A DNA stretch of 64,000 nt from Dromiciops gliroides. Taxonomy: Eukaryota > Chordata > Mammalia > Microbiotheria > Microbiotheriidae. The DNA is taken from positions 661,319,724 through 661,383,723 of the forward strand of contig NC_057861.1 of NCBI RefSeq assembly GCF_019393635.1, in the 5' to 3' direction. Positions 10,931-21,165 of this stretch are shown one piece after another. Under the pieces are notes generated by a model. It ran no database searches. It was given only the letters and a program-made list of their open reading frames with translations, and was not told where the DNA came from. The position numbers and the translations under genes were made by a program. How positions within the stretch are numbered: the first letter of the stretch is position 1; every line of letters starts with the position of its first letter.

Positions 10931-10991
<61 letters not shown>
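10931..10991. repeat. (GATA)n microsatellite
   Basis: About fifteen tandem GATA/ATAG units directly left of the LTR at 10998. Confidence 0.95.
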
Positions 10992-10992
<1 letters not shown>

Positions 10993-10997
10993 AATAT

Positions 10998-11572
10998 TGG
11001 GATTTGGCAGATGCCCAGGGGTCCCACCTGAGGATTTATTTAGTATTGTTTTAATTGAGTGAGACTGAGAAACTGACTAAGTACCTATTTAAGAGGGATT
11101 GGATGGAGACTACACCTGGCTGGTCCTGAGTGACTTGTTTTCAATGTACTACTGACATCAGCAAGAAACCACTCTCAACCACTCATCTAGAAGGACCTCC
11201 CCTTTCAGGGAGGGAGAGAGAAACTAGGAAGCAGAGGTTAGCACACTGCTTCTGTCTCTTTTTTCATGGAAGAACTGACATGGTGGCAGATGTGAGAAAA
11301 AGGAGGGTCCCCCTGGTCATCCAGGACTTTTGGTGTGGTGAGGGATTTCATGTGGGCTGCTAGGAAAAGAAGTTGTTTTTTCTCTCTGGCTATACCGAAT
11401 AGATCCAAGCTAGGATTTTCCATGCTATAAGGAATCTGTTCTCAAAGTCTCTCTCTCTTCACTAACTTATAATATATTTTAATAAATCCTTAAATCCTAA
11501 ACTCTTGCTGAATTTATCAGTGATTTTATCCAGCTTCCCCCCAAAAATGGGGGCATCAGATTAGAACCCACA
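10998..11572 (+). mobile_element. Solo retroviral LTR (fossil) inside the old L1
   Basis: It starts TGGGATTTGG and ends GAACCCACA, about 575 bp. A TATA-like TATTTAAG lies near 11084 and AATAAA at 11481, giving + orientation. Flanks ATAT and ATTT are an imperfect 4-bp duplication. The surrounding L1 resumes on both sides. A GATA microsatellite abuts the left end. No internal retroviral genes are seen, so it is a solo LTR. Class unclear. Confidence 0.6.
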
Positions 11573-11591
11573 ATTTAGATTTTAAACAACT

Positions 11592-11680
11592 ATATATACA
11601 CACACACACACACACACACATGTATATACACACAAACACACATATACATGTATGCACACATATATATACATACACACAGT
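11592..11680. repeat. (CA)n/TA microsatellite
   Basis: TATATACACACACACAC with interruptions, between the LTR and the resuming L1. Confidence 0.9.
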
Positions 11681-11689
11681 CGTTTAGAC

Positions 11690-14600
11690 TCACTTTGGGA
11701 TACAGATTTAGCCATGCTATTCTTGGGCCAAAGGGTATGCAGAGTTTTATAGCCCTTTGGTTATAGTTTCAAATAACTCTCCAGAATGGTTGGATCAGTT
11801 CAGAACTCCACCAACAGTGCAGTCGTGTCCCATTTTCTCACATCCTCTCCAACATTTGTCATTTTCCTTTTCTCTCTTATTAGCTAATTGGATGGATGTG
11901 AGGTAGTACCTCAGAGTTCTTTTAATTTACATTCTCTAATCAATAGTGAGGAAGAACATTTTATATGATTATAGATTACTTTGATTTCTTTGCCTGAAAA
12001 CTGTTTGTTCATATCCCTTGACCATTTATCAATTGGGAAATGTCTTTCCTACTTATAAATTGATTCAGTTATCTGTATATTTGAGAAATGAAACATTTAT
12101 CTGAGAAAATTGTATTAACATTTTCCCCAGTTTTTTTTATTGTTTTTTCTTTATTATCTTGACTGCATTGGTTTTGTGTGTGCAAATCCTTATTAATTTA
12201 ATACAATTAAAATGATCCATTTTAAATTTTGTAATGCTATATCTTTTTTGTCATAAATTCTTCCCTTATTCATAGATCTGAGAAGTAAACTATTCCATGT
12301 TCTTTTAAAAATGTTTTATTTGTGACATGTGATTATATTTTATACCCAAATACTTCATATATGCATAATATGTATATTTATCTATGTGCATGTAGATACA
12401 CATATACATCCTGTACCCTTCCCAGCACAGTGCTCCCCCACCTTTCTATTTCAGGTTAAACATTTTTTTTTTCCTGTTCCAATCTCTATCCCTCCCTCCC
12501 CTCCCCCTTTCCCATGGGTTATAAACATATGATCATGCACATACATGTTCTTCTAATTTGTTTATGGCATCATACCTTTATGTCTAAATCATGTTTCCAG
12601 TTTGATATTTTCTTGGTATATAGTGTGAAATATGGACGTATACTTAGTTTCTCCAAAATTGCTGTCTAGTTTTCCCAGAAGTTTTTGTCAAATAGTGTAG
12701 CCTTGTTCCAAGAGATTGGATCTCAAACACTAGATTTCTATGGTCATTTCCTACTGTGTATTGTGTACATAACTATTCCACTGATCCCCCATGCTATTTT
12801 TTATAAGCACCAGATTGTTTTGATAATGCTTTTTAATATAGTTTGAGATCTGGTACAGCTAAACCACCTTTCATCATTTCATTTTTATTAATTTCCTTGA
12901 TGTTCTTAACTTTTTATCTTGCAGATGAATTGTTACTTTTTTCTAATTCCATCAAATAATTTTTGGTAGTTAGATTGGCATGGTTCTGAATAAGTTATGT
13001 AGAATTGCCATTTGTATCATATTGCTTTGGCCTATCTGAGCAATTACTATTTTTTCCAATTATTTAGATCTGACTATCTGTGAGAAGTGTTTTTTGTGTA
13101 CATATAGTTTCTGAGTTTGTCTTGGCAAGTAGTCCCAAGTATTGTATAGTATCCACAACTATTATAAATGGAATTTCTATTTCTATCTCTTCCAGCCAGA
13201 CTCTGTTGGTAATATATAAAAATGTTGATGATTTACGTGGGTTTATTTTACATCTTGCAACTGTGATAAATGTGTTAATTATTCCAACTAGTTTTTTAAT
13301 TGATTCTCTAGGATTCTCTAAGTATACTATCATATCATCTTCAAAGAATGATAGTTTTGTTTCCTTATTGGCTATTCTACATCCTTTTTCTCATTCCTAT
13401 ATCTAGAATTTCTAGTATAATACTGAATAATAGTGGTCATGATGGGCCTCCTTTCTTCATCACTAATCTTAGTGGGAAAGCTTCTAACTTATTCCTATTA
13501 CAGCTAATACTTGCTGATGTTAGATACTCCTTATCAATTTAAGGAAATCTACATTTATTCTTATGGATTGTAATGTTTTTAATATGAATGGATATTATGT
13601 TATGTAAAAAGTTTTTTTTTCCCCTCTGCATCCATTGAGCTAATCATATGATTTCTGCTGGTTTTGTAATTGATAGGGTCAATTATGCTCATAGTTTTCC
13701 TAATATTGAAACAGCCCTGAATTCCTGGTATAAAAGTCACCTGGTAATAATCTACGATCTTTGTAACAAATTGCTGTAATCTCCTTGCTAATATTATAAA
13801 ACAAAATTACAACAATATTCTATACATTAAACAAATTGGTCTGTAGGGGTTTTTCTCTGTTTTTACTCTTCCTGGTTAAGTAACAGCTCCATATTTGTGT
13901 CTTAAAAGGAACTTGGTAAGAGTCCTTCTTTGTCAAACCAAATAGTTTCTATAGTATTGGATTTAATTGTTCTTTAAATGTTTGGTAGAATTTACTTCTA
14001 AATTCCTCTAGTTCTGGTGATTTTTTTCTTATGGAGCTCATTGATAAGTTTTCCAATTTCTTTTTCTAAGATAGTGCTATTTAAGTATTCTATTTTCTCT
14101 TTGTTGATCTTGTCCATTTATATTTTTGTAAATATTCCTCCATTTCACTATGATTGTTAGATTTATGGCATATAATTGATAAAAGTAGTTCCTAATAATT
14201 ACTTTAATTTCATTATCATGGGTAGTAAATTTACCCTTTCCATTTTTGACACTTGTATTTGTTTTGTAATAAAATCAAGCAATGGATTATTTTATTGTTT
14301 TGCTTTTCATAAAACCAGCTCATAGTTTTATTAGCTTAATGGTTTTCTTTCAATTTTATTAATCTCTCCTTTCATTTTTAGGATTTCCAGTTTCATGTTT
14401 AATTAGGGATTTTTAATTTGTTCTTTTTCTAGACATTTTTTTAGCATCATGTCCATTTCATTTGTCTATTCTTTTTCTCTTTTGTTGATGAAAATATCAG
14501 GAAATAGAAATTCTCCCTAAATGTCCCTTTTTCATTATCTTATAAATGTTGGTATGTTGTCTCATTAATATCATTGTCTTTAATGAACTTATTTTATTGA

Positions 14601-14760
14601 TTTCCTCTTTGACCATTCCTTTTTTAGGATTGGATTAGTTTCCTATTAACTTTAATGACTTAACTTGATCATATTTGTGAATCTTACTACCACTTCACTC
14701 TTAAGATTGAGCATGTTCTTTTCATATATTTGTGTATTTAAGCTACAATCTATACTATGT
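11690..14760 (-). mobile_element. Old L1 LINE, ORF2 region, minus strand, 5'-truncated
   Basis: Read on the minus strand this is L1 ORF2, running from near its C-terminus (low coordinates) back through the reverse transcriptase. The minus-strand frame 13064-13333 encodes MIVYLENPRESIKKL and later TIQYLGLLAKTN, matching the L1 ORF2 motifs MIVYLENPKES and IKYLGI. Landmarks near 11780 (GGTTGGATCAGTTCAGAACT) and 12580 (TTTATGTCTAAATCATGT) align with the L1 at 61250 and 61720. Stops and indels are frequent. The 5' limit near 14760 is approximate. A 239-bp L1 tail interrupts it at 12305-12543. Confidence 0.88.
12305..12543 (-). mobile_element. Short L1 3' tail inserted inside the older L1
   Basis: The older L1 is continuous on both sides. 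The insertion is bracketed by CATGTTCTT direct repeats at 12296-12304 and 12544-12552. Its content (poly-T start, ATGTTTTATTTGTGACATG, then a CCTCCCTCCCCTCCCCC tract) is an L1 3' end in reverse, so this is an L1-in-L1 insertion with a target-site duplication. Confidence 0.72.
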
Positions 14761-15454
14761 CATCTTAGATACAACCCATAAAAAGCTTTGCAGATCCTTA
14801 TATTCAATCTTGCAATCTCACAAATGAGTTTCAGATCCAGATACAAAGTTATATCTCCCCTTCAATGTTCTAGGGGTACTAATTGGGGGCGTCATTCTTT
14901 AATGTCATTGGTATATACCCCTACTACTGTGTATTCTCCTAAAATGATCACTTGAAAATTTAGTGATCATATCCCCAGTATTTACTTCCATTTTAAGCCT
15001 TATTCTACTTTTATTATAGAAGACAGCTGTTTTACTTACCCCTTCAAGTAATTTCTTGAATAATTGATAAAGCATACCCAGATACAGTTGAAACCTCAAT
15101 TAGCAAGAAGGGAGAAGAGAACTATGATTCAAAAGAAGAAAGGGAAGTAGACTAGGAAAAACTATTAAGCTATTCATGTTTAATGAGAAAGAGCACATTT
15201 ACTAGATTATAGTACCAGCCTCTTGGGACTGGAACTAGTTATGTCTGGAACTATTTATGGTTAAGGAAGATTCACATCAATTTGAAAGCCTATTAACTAG
15301 GTCTGGCATATATAAACACTTCTAACATCCCATTGTTAAGCCCTCCCCAGATGTTCAGTCTAGCTTCAGAATGATCATAATTTTCCACATAGTGTTTTGG
15401 ATCTGTAACTTTGAGCAGAAGAATAAGAAAAATGAAAATGATCCCTGGTGAATC
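14761..15454. other. No gene recognised
   Basis: The first part may be further decayed L1. A 64-codon minus ORF (14905-15099) has no supporting motif. Confidence 0.35.
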
Positions 15455-15458
15455 TACT

Positions 15459-15970
15459 TGAGGTGCTGGATGGGATCAGAAATAGCAGAATGACATTGAG
15501 AGAGGGCTGTGCTGTTGTGGTTGACTTGTTTTCTGTTTTGATTCTGTAGCATGAAAGGGCCCCCTCTCCTAGTAAGGAAGAGCTGAAATATGTAAACCTC
15601 TGGGTGGGGGTAGAGGGTAAGGCTGCATTTAGAGTCTCCAGAGAATCTTGATATCTGCTGCAAGATACAGCCCAACCCAAAAATAGAGCCTCTGAGGCAT
15701 AGTGACATTCACAAGACAAAATATTCTGCTGAGGATGGTGGGGGGGTGGTGGTGGCAAGAAACAAGGAAGATCCTCCTCATGATTTTTCTTTGTTTACTC
15801 TGCCCTATAAAAGCTGGCAGGTTCTTTGCTTCGGGGAGGTTTAGATATAGACTCTCTCCTCCCGGCCAGTTGCTCTATTGCAATAAACTGAATCTTACTT
15901 TTATCCAAATTATGTGTGTGCAAGTTTAATTCTTTAATTGAGGATAGCTAAGAACCACCCACCCATGACA
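15459..15970 (+). mobile_element. Solo retroviral LTR (fossil), class I-like
   Basis: TGAGGTGCTG...CCATGACA, 512 bp, bounded by the direct repeat TACT at 15455-15458 and 15971-15974. TATAAAAG lies at 15806 and AATAAA at 15882, with the usual U3-R-U5 spacing, so orientation is +. The 4-bp duplication and layout fit a gammaretrovirus-like (ERV1) LTR. No internal region is present. The short ORFs here are not genes. Confidence 0.78.
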
Positions 15971-16113
15971 TACTAACTTATTAATAATGGTAAGAGACCA
16001 AATGATGTGAAAGTTCTGTAAAGTCAGGAAATACATACATACATGCATACCTACACACACACACATCATGCATTCAACTTTCATTCCACTTGCTACCTTG
16101 TTCTATGTTCTAG

Positions 16114-16176
16114 AACATAAGTGCACAATAACTCTCCACTGCAAAGATGACCTTCTAAGAAATGGACCTGCATTAG
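16114..16176 (+). CDS. Candidate internal coding exon (third of four)
   Basis: A good acceptor (CCTTGTTCTATGTTCTAG) and donor (TTAG|GTATGA) bound a 63-nt block. Read with the single base left over from exon 8314-8475 it is open throughout and gives KHKCTITLHCKDDLLRNGPAL-like residues, leaving one base (phase 1). Being short it could have arisen by chance, so its support rests mainly on splice sites and phase agreement with its neighbours. It lies downstream of the old L1 and of the solo LTR ending at 15970, so the intron has grown by transposon insertion. Confidence 0.42.
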
Positions 16177-16429
16177 GTATGAAATATGGCCACTACAAAG
16201 ACCCAAGTAAAAGGCAACAAAGATAGCAAAGAATAATTGAAACTGTCAGACTTTCAAAATATATGTTCTTAAAATTTTAAATCTCAACCCTCTTAGGGTT
16301 CTTATCACTGCTAAACTTAAACCTAATCTTATCCTACTGAATTTGACCATGTTATTGACAGTACTTAACTTGGCAATCACTTGGAACTGCACTTGTCTCA
16401 GTCCGTCAGATTCTTGCCAAATAGGACAG

Positions 16430-16560
16430 TTATTGTATTATAATTATACTATAATATTATATATTATATTATAATTCTATACATTCTATTACAATAATAT
16501 TATGTTAATATAGTTATTATATTAGTACAATATAATTATTATATCATTCATCCTCACACT
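16430..16560. repeat. Very AT-rich, partly palindromic stretch
   Basis: TATTATAATTATACTATAATATTA and similar units; nearly all A/T, able to fold on itself. Confidence 0.8.
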
Positions 16561-16774
16561 TGATCATATAAACTTATAGCTAATGCCAATAGGCAAAATT
16601 ATAAAGTAGGGAAGGGCAAGAAATATAAATTTCACAAACGGTTATAGATAACAGATAACTTTTAAGCTAATTACAGATTAAATATGATGTTTAACCAGAA
16701 AACTTTTGATCACTATTGTTAAAGTCTAATTACATTTGAGATTCTTTCTGTAGACTGATTGGTTATTATGCCAC

Positions 16775-16905
16775 AGGATCACAGATATATAGTTTGAAGG
16801 AACATTAAAGGTTATCTAGTCCCAATCATCTTCATTTTACAGATTAGAAAACTGAAGCCTTGAAAGGTTGTCTTTAAAATAGTCATACAAGTACTAAGTG
16901 ACTTT
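16775..16905 (-). repeat. MIR-like SINE fragment, inverted
   Basis: GGATCACAGATATATAGTTTG, TTATCTAGTCCCAATCATC, CATTTTACAGATTAGAAAAC. Confidence 0.55.
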
Positions 16906-16971
16906 TAAAGTTGATAATTATTGCTGCTGTTGCTTAGCTAGGCTAACTCTTTTCATAATATATACATGCAG

Positions 16972-17137
16972 TCACTCCAGATTCAGTATTGGCCAACATC
17001 ATCACTAACCCCAAAAGAGCAAATAAGTAGTCCATGGAATAATTTGACTAAGAAAGTCAAAATAGCAAAGGCTCTGACAAGTAGGCAAGAGATGCAATTT
17101 AATGTAATGCAAGAAATGCTACCCAATTCTGCATATG
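16972..17137 (+). CDS. Candidate last exon of the unidentified gene; stop at 17028-17030 in the chained frame
   Basis: The acceptor is TACATGCAG at 16963-16971. Read in phase 1, as the upstream chain requires, the exon encodes VTPDSVLANIITNPKRANK and stops at TAG (17028-17030), which would be the C-terminus. A second frame is open longer, from 16966 to 17199 (77 codons, including SSPWNNLTKKVKIAKAL), and a donor-like TATG|GTAGGA sits at 17137. So it could instead be an internal exon in phase 0, in which case an exon between 16177 and 16971 would be missing from my chain. The two readings cannot be separated by eye. No canonical polyadenylation signal is obvious before the OAT retrocopy that lies immediately downstream, which may have displaced the original 3' UTR. 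Confidence 0.42.
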
Positions 17138-17204
17138 GTAGGAATAGTCACATGAAGCTGAACACTGGGAATCTCAGCAGTTTCAGAGGTCCAGTCTGAT
17201 CAAC

Positions 17205-17834
17205 AATTCATCTTAGAGACTGGGGTCTGAGGCTGAGCTCAAAGTGGAGGCCCGGTGGCCCAGGCCGGGTTTCCTGCTGTGGCCTCAGTTTCCTCTTCTG
17301 TCAAAGCGTGGGAGATCAAGCTGGCTGGCTGCTGGCCCCGGGGCCTGGCTGTCCGCCATGCTGAGAGGGCAACCAAGGCCACGCTTGGGGCCTCCAGCCC
17401 GGGGCCACCCCCTGGCAAGGAGAAGGCTCCTGCTGTATGCCCTGCCCTGAACGGGCTTCCTCCTCCTCCTTCACCCCTCCCTTCTAGGCTGTGCCCGTGG
17501 ATGGCTCTCCCCAGCCCCCCACCCCAGGCTGGAGCCCTGGGCTGTGTCCCTGGGCACCCCGCACAGGCCTGGCCCAGCCCCCTATGGGGTCCCATCCACA
17601 GCCCGCGCCCCCCTTGGGGGTAAATGGGCCCCGGCAAGTCAGGATTGGAACCCAGCTCCTTGGACTCTATAACCCCAGCTCCATCCTTCTTCGGGGCAGG
17701 CGGCCCCAATGGATGTACCCGTGGATCAGGGACCCGCAGATTGCCTGTATCCAGGAAGCTAAGAAGACATTGAGGGGAACATTGTCCTTGAAACTCCCTG
17801 AGGGTCACTGTGTAGGTCCGATTCTCAAGAGAAA
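17205..17834 (+). other. GC-rich leader attached to the OAT retrocopy
   Basis: A block of about 500 bp (17240-17700) is strikingly GC-rich compared with the roughly 35% GC around it. It contains MIR-like remnants: GGCCTCAGTTTCCTCTTCTG near 17280, and an inverted piece reading CAGGATTGGAACCCAGCTCC near 17640. From about 17700 the sequence looks like a normal 5' UTR running into the OAT start. The likeliest reading is that the retrotransposed transcript began upstream of the usual OAT promoter and carried GC-rich flanking DNA with it. The alternative is a second, unrelated GC-rich insertion. Long ORFs on both strands here (up to 227 codons) are what GC-rich DNA gives by chance. Confidence 0.6.
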
Positions 17835-19149
17835 ATGTTTTCCAAACTATTGAACTTTCAGACCCTCTCTCTGTTTCATCAGGGTATTCACTCAACATTG
17901 ACTTGGTCTTCATCATTTGCATCCCCCCAAACTTCCCAGGGTCCTCTGTCCTCAGAGCAGGTATTTGCTCCAGAAGTTAAGTATAGTGCCCACAGCTACC
18001 ATCCTATACCTGTAGCCCTAGAAAGAGGAAAAGGTATTTATGTATGGGATGTGGAAGGTAGATGATATTTTGATTTTCTGAGTGCCTACAGTGCTGTAAA
18101 CCAAGTACACTGCTACCCCAAAATTGTAAAAGCCCTGACGAGTCAAGCCGATAAATTGAAATTAACTTCCAGATATTTCTATAACAACATATTTGGTGAA
18201 TATGCTGAGTATGTCACAAATTTGTTCCAGTATGACAAAGTTCTGCCCATGAATACAGGCGTGGAAGCTAGAGAAACTCCTTCAAATTAGCTCGAAGACG
18301 GGTGTACACTGTCAAAGGAGTTCCTAGATATAAAGCTACGATTATTTTTGCAGCTGATAACTTCTGGGGTCAAACATTATCTGCTATCTCTAGTTCATTG
18401 GACCCAGCAAGTTATAACGATTTTGGGCCATTTATGCCTGGCTTTGAGTTTATAACTTACAATGACCTATGTGCCCTTGAGAGAGCCCTCCAGTTTCCCA
18501 ATGTGGCTGCTTTCTCGAGCCTATTCAAGGGGAAGCTGGTGTTATTGTCCCTGATACTCGCTACCTCTCTGGAGTGAGAGATCTCTGCACCAAGTATAAA
18601 GTTCTTTTTATTGCAGATGAAATACAGACTAGACTAGGAAGAACTAGAAAGCAGCTGGCTGTTGAGCATGAAAATGTCAGGCCTGACATAGTCCTCCCAG
18701 GAAAAGACCCTTTCTGGAGGCTTATACCCTGTCTCAGCTCTGTTATGTGATGATGAGATAATGCTGACCATTAAACCAGGGGAACATGGGTCAACTTACA
18801 GAGGCAACCCCTTGGCCTGCAGAATGGTCATGGCATCCCTAGCGGTTTTAGAAGAAGAAAGGTTGGCACAAAATGCTGACCAGATGGGTAATATTTCAGA
18901 AAAGAACTGATGAAACTGTCTTCTAACATCATGTCTTAAGTAAGAGGAAAAGGATTACTAAATGCTATTGTTATCAGAGAAACAAAAGAATATACTGCTT
19001 GGACTGTGTGTCTTTGACTTTCTGACAATGGACTTCTGGCCAAATCCACTCATGGGAATATTATTCGGCTGAAGCCACCCCTCATGATCAAAGAAGATGA
19101 GATACAAGAGGCCGTGGAAATCATCAGCAAGACCATTTTGTCTTTCTGA
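17835..19149 (+). pseudogene. OAT: Processed pseudogene of ornithine aminotransferase, coding part
   Basis: The sequence starts at ATG (17835) with MFSKLLNF and follows mammalian mitochondrial ornithine aminotransferase, the PLP enzyme that converts ornithine and 2-oxoglutarate to glutamate semialdehyde and glutamate. Recognisable stretches include [63 protein letters not shown] and a final [10 protein letters not shown]-like segment ending at TGA 19147-19149. All exons are joined without introns, so it came from spliced mRNA. It is dead: TGA at 18063-18065, frameshifts near 18275, 18517, 18700 and 18890, and further stops near 18930 and 19010. The codon for the PLP-binding lysine (GGAAAA, human K292) survives locally. 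It lies about 700 bp downstream of the last candidate exon start of the unidentified gene, in the same orientation. Confidence 0.95.
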
Positions 19150-19857
19150 AGATTGTTCTTCCATAGTATAGTATTCCTGGCTAGACCATTTTGTCTTTCT
19201 GAAGACTGGTCATTTTCCATAGTGTATTTGGTAGTTGGCTTGAAGTAGGCGGTATATTTATGTGCTGAAAGCCTCTGCTCAGGGTGAGCATGATTCACTC
19301 CCACATACCTTAAAGAACGTTTTTTTTAGTTCATGTAGATTAGAACAAAAATTGAATCATATTGCAGTTTGCTGTTTTATTGTAACAGAAGATCTTTTTG
19401 AATTAACTGATCTTCTTCTAAGCTAAATGGCTGACACCATGTATGTGTGTCCAACATCTTTAAAATGATGGAAGTATTAGGCCACTGAACCTGAAACTGG
19501 TAATGTGTGTGTTGAGTGTATGCATTTTTATCAACTTTGTCTTGTGTAGAAGAAAGGCACAAAAAAAATTTTGTATTTGAAACATTGATTGTTAAGTGGA
19601 AAATCTGCTTAACTTCAAGTGAGCCTCAAGAATGCCTAAGACAGGAAATCAGGAGCTGACCTGAAAGTCACCAATGCCAGTGCCTGGGTCTTTATTTTTG
19701 TGTGACTGGCTGGCCATTGACTGCCACTCTAAACTGTGCAGCATGTTTTGACACTTTGAAATTCTGTTTACGACTAAAAAAACACACAACCTAAAAGCCT
19801 TTAAAAAAAAAGAATGCTTAGGCTTTCTTTGAAGAACACTCAAGAAGGATAAAGGTG
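19150..19857 (+). pseudogene. OAT: 3' UTR of the OAT retrocopy
   Basis: Sequence after the stop matches the mammalian OAT 3' UTR from memory, including blocks around TATTTATGTGCTGAAAG, TTAGTTCATGTAGATTAGAA, GGCCACTGAACCTGAAACTGG and the terminal TTAGGCTTTCTTTGAAGAAC...CAAGAAGGATAAAGG. This supports retrotransposition of a near-complete mRNA. No clear poly(A) tail remains, consistent with age. A short internal duplication is present: AGACCATTTTGTCTTTCTGA appears at about 19131 and again at about 19184, each followed by a similar TCTTCCATAGT/TTTTCCATAGT block. Confidence 0.85.
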
Positions 19858-19889
19858 GGTGAAGTCGATTATACTTTTATATAGTCTGG

Positions 19890-20080
19890 CAGTCAATAAA
19901 TAATAAATATTTATTAAATGCTTATACTATGTGCCCGGCAAAGTGCTTAGCACTGGAGAAATAAATATGTAACTCTATTAAGTCAATTTAGCTCTAATTA
20001 AATCTGTCAATCAACAAGCATCTATTAAATTCCAGCTATGTGTCAGATACTTTTCTAGGTGATGTAGATATAAAAATCAA
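19890..20080 (+). repeat. Two consecutive inverted L2-like ends
   Basis: CAATAAATAATAAATATTTATTAAATGC...GTGCCCGGCAAAGTGCTTAGC, then a second CAATCAACAAGCATCTATTAAATTCC...GTGTCAGATAC about 100 bp later. Confidence 0.5.
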
Positions 20081-20399
20081 GTTGATAAAACAATTATTTT
20101 TGTATTAAGCCTAAAATTACCTCTTTGTAGCTTCTACCCATTTGTTCCTACTTTTGTACCTCTTAAATCAAAGAAAATCTAATTACTTTTCCAGAAAAAG
20201 TCATTCACATATTTGCACAAACCCTACCTAATATATTGTCTTTTCCTTAGCCTAAACATCTCCACTTCTTAATGTAGACTTAATATCAGATCATCCTGAT
20301 AGCATATAAATTAAATCATAGTCTTCCACTATCAAAAGAGTATAAAACCCTTGGCCACACCAGGGCCTGTCTCTCTTGACTCTTGGCCTCTCTTGGTGG

Positions 20400-20490
20400 A
20401 CATACATACACATATATACATACACATATATGCACACATATACTTATATGTGTGTTTATATATGTATATACATATATAATATTAATTAAT
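20400..20490. repeat. CATA/TATG microsatellite
   Basis: Repeated ACATACACATATATAC units, then TATATGTATATACATATATAA. Confidence 0.85.
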
Positions 20491-20576
20491 AATAAATGCT
20501 TACTGTCAACACTGATGCAATAGCAATTAATTTATAAAGAACAGTAGGAGCATAGTAATTTGTGTGTGTGTGTGTG

Positions 20577-20718
20577 TGTGTGTGTGAGGCAATTGGGGTT
20601 AAGTGACTTGGACAGGGTCACAAAGCTAGTAAGTGTTAAGTGTCTGAGGCCCCATTTGAACTCAGGTCTTCCTGAATCCAGGGCCGGTGCTCCATCCACT
20701 GTGCTACCTAACTGCCCA
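20577..20718 (-). mobile_element. Short-class SINE, minus strand, next to a TG repeat
   Basis: GAGGCAATTGGGGTTAAGTG to GTGCTACCTAACTGCCC. The (TG)n run at 20557-20586 forms or abuts its tail. Confidence 0.88.
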
Positions 20719-20997
20719 ATATAAAATTTTTTTAACAACACAAGCTGGCAACCACATCCAGGTATTCCAAAACCTGAAAAACACACTGTACTTTTGAAAT
20801 TAATTTTTGAACTCATATATAAGAATTTACATCATCTCTATTAAATTTCTTCTAAATATCCCTTGGAGAATTTGACATTTCATGTCAAATATAACAACCC
20901 AAAAGTTCTACTTCTTGGAATCTTATTAGCCAATAAACTAAAAGTTGTTCATGGGTTATGTCATCTGCCATCTGTAACTTTATCCAGATATATACAA

Positions 20998-21165
20998 CAT
21001 ACATACACACATATATGTGTATTTATATATATATATATATATTTTTACTATGCATATATACACATACATGTGCATATATACATATCTTTATATCTATCAT
21101 CTATCTATCTGTCTTTCTGCCTGTCTAGCTATCATGTATCTATCTATCATCATCTATCCACAAAG
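20998..21165. repeat. TA and CTAT microsatellites
   Basis: TATATATATATATATAT near 21025, CATATA units, then CTAT repeats at 21095-21155. Overlapping ORFs rich in I and Y come from these. Confidence 0.9.

Noticed and set aside
10931-10991. CRISPR-like regular array
   Set aside because: Simple GATA microsatellite with no spacers; the host is a mammal.
13064-13542. Opposite-strand ORFs of 89-108 codons
   Set aside because: The minus frame is L1 ORF2; the plus frames are its shadow.
14997-15050. Possible 28-nt exon after TTTTATTATAG
   Set aside because: Its length shifts the frame of the four-exon chain, and it lies near decayed L1.
15375-15758. Two minus ORFs of 84 and 127 codons
   Set aside because: They fall in the solo LTR at 15459-15970 and have no protein-like motif.
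17255-17853. Overlapping 120-codon plus-strand ORFs
   Set aside because: Same GC-rich block; two frames open at once, no start context or domain.
17239-17922. 227-codon minus-strand ORF, the longest in the window
   Set aside because: It lies in the GC-rich leader and the OAT retrocopy read backwards. GC-rich DNA lacks stops, and the peptide is P/G/A-rich without motifs.
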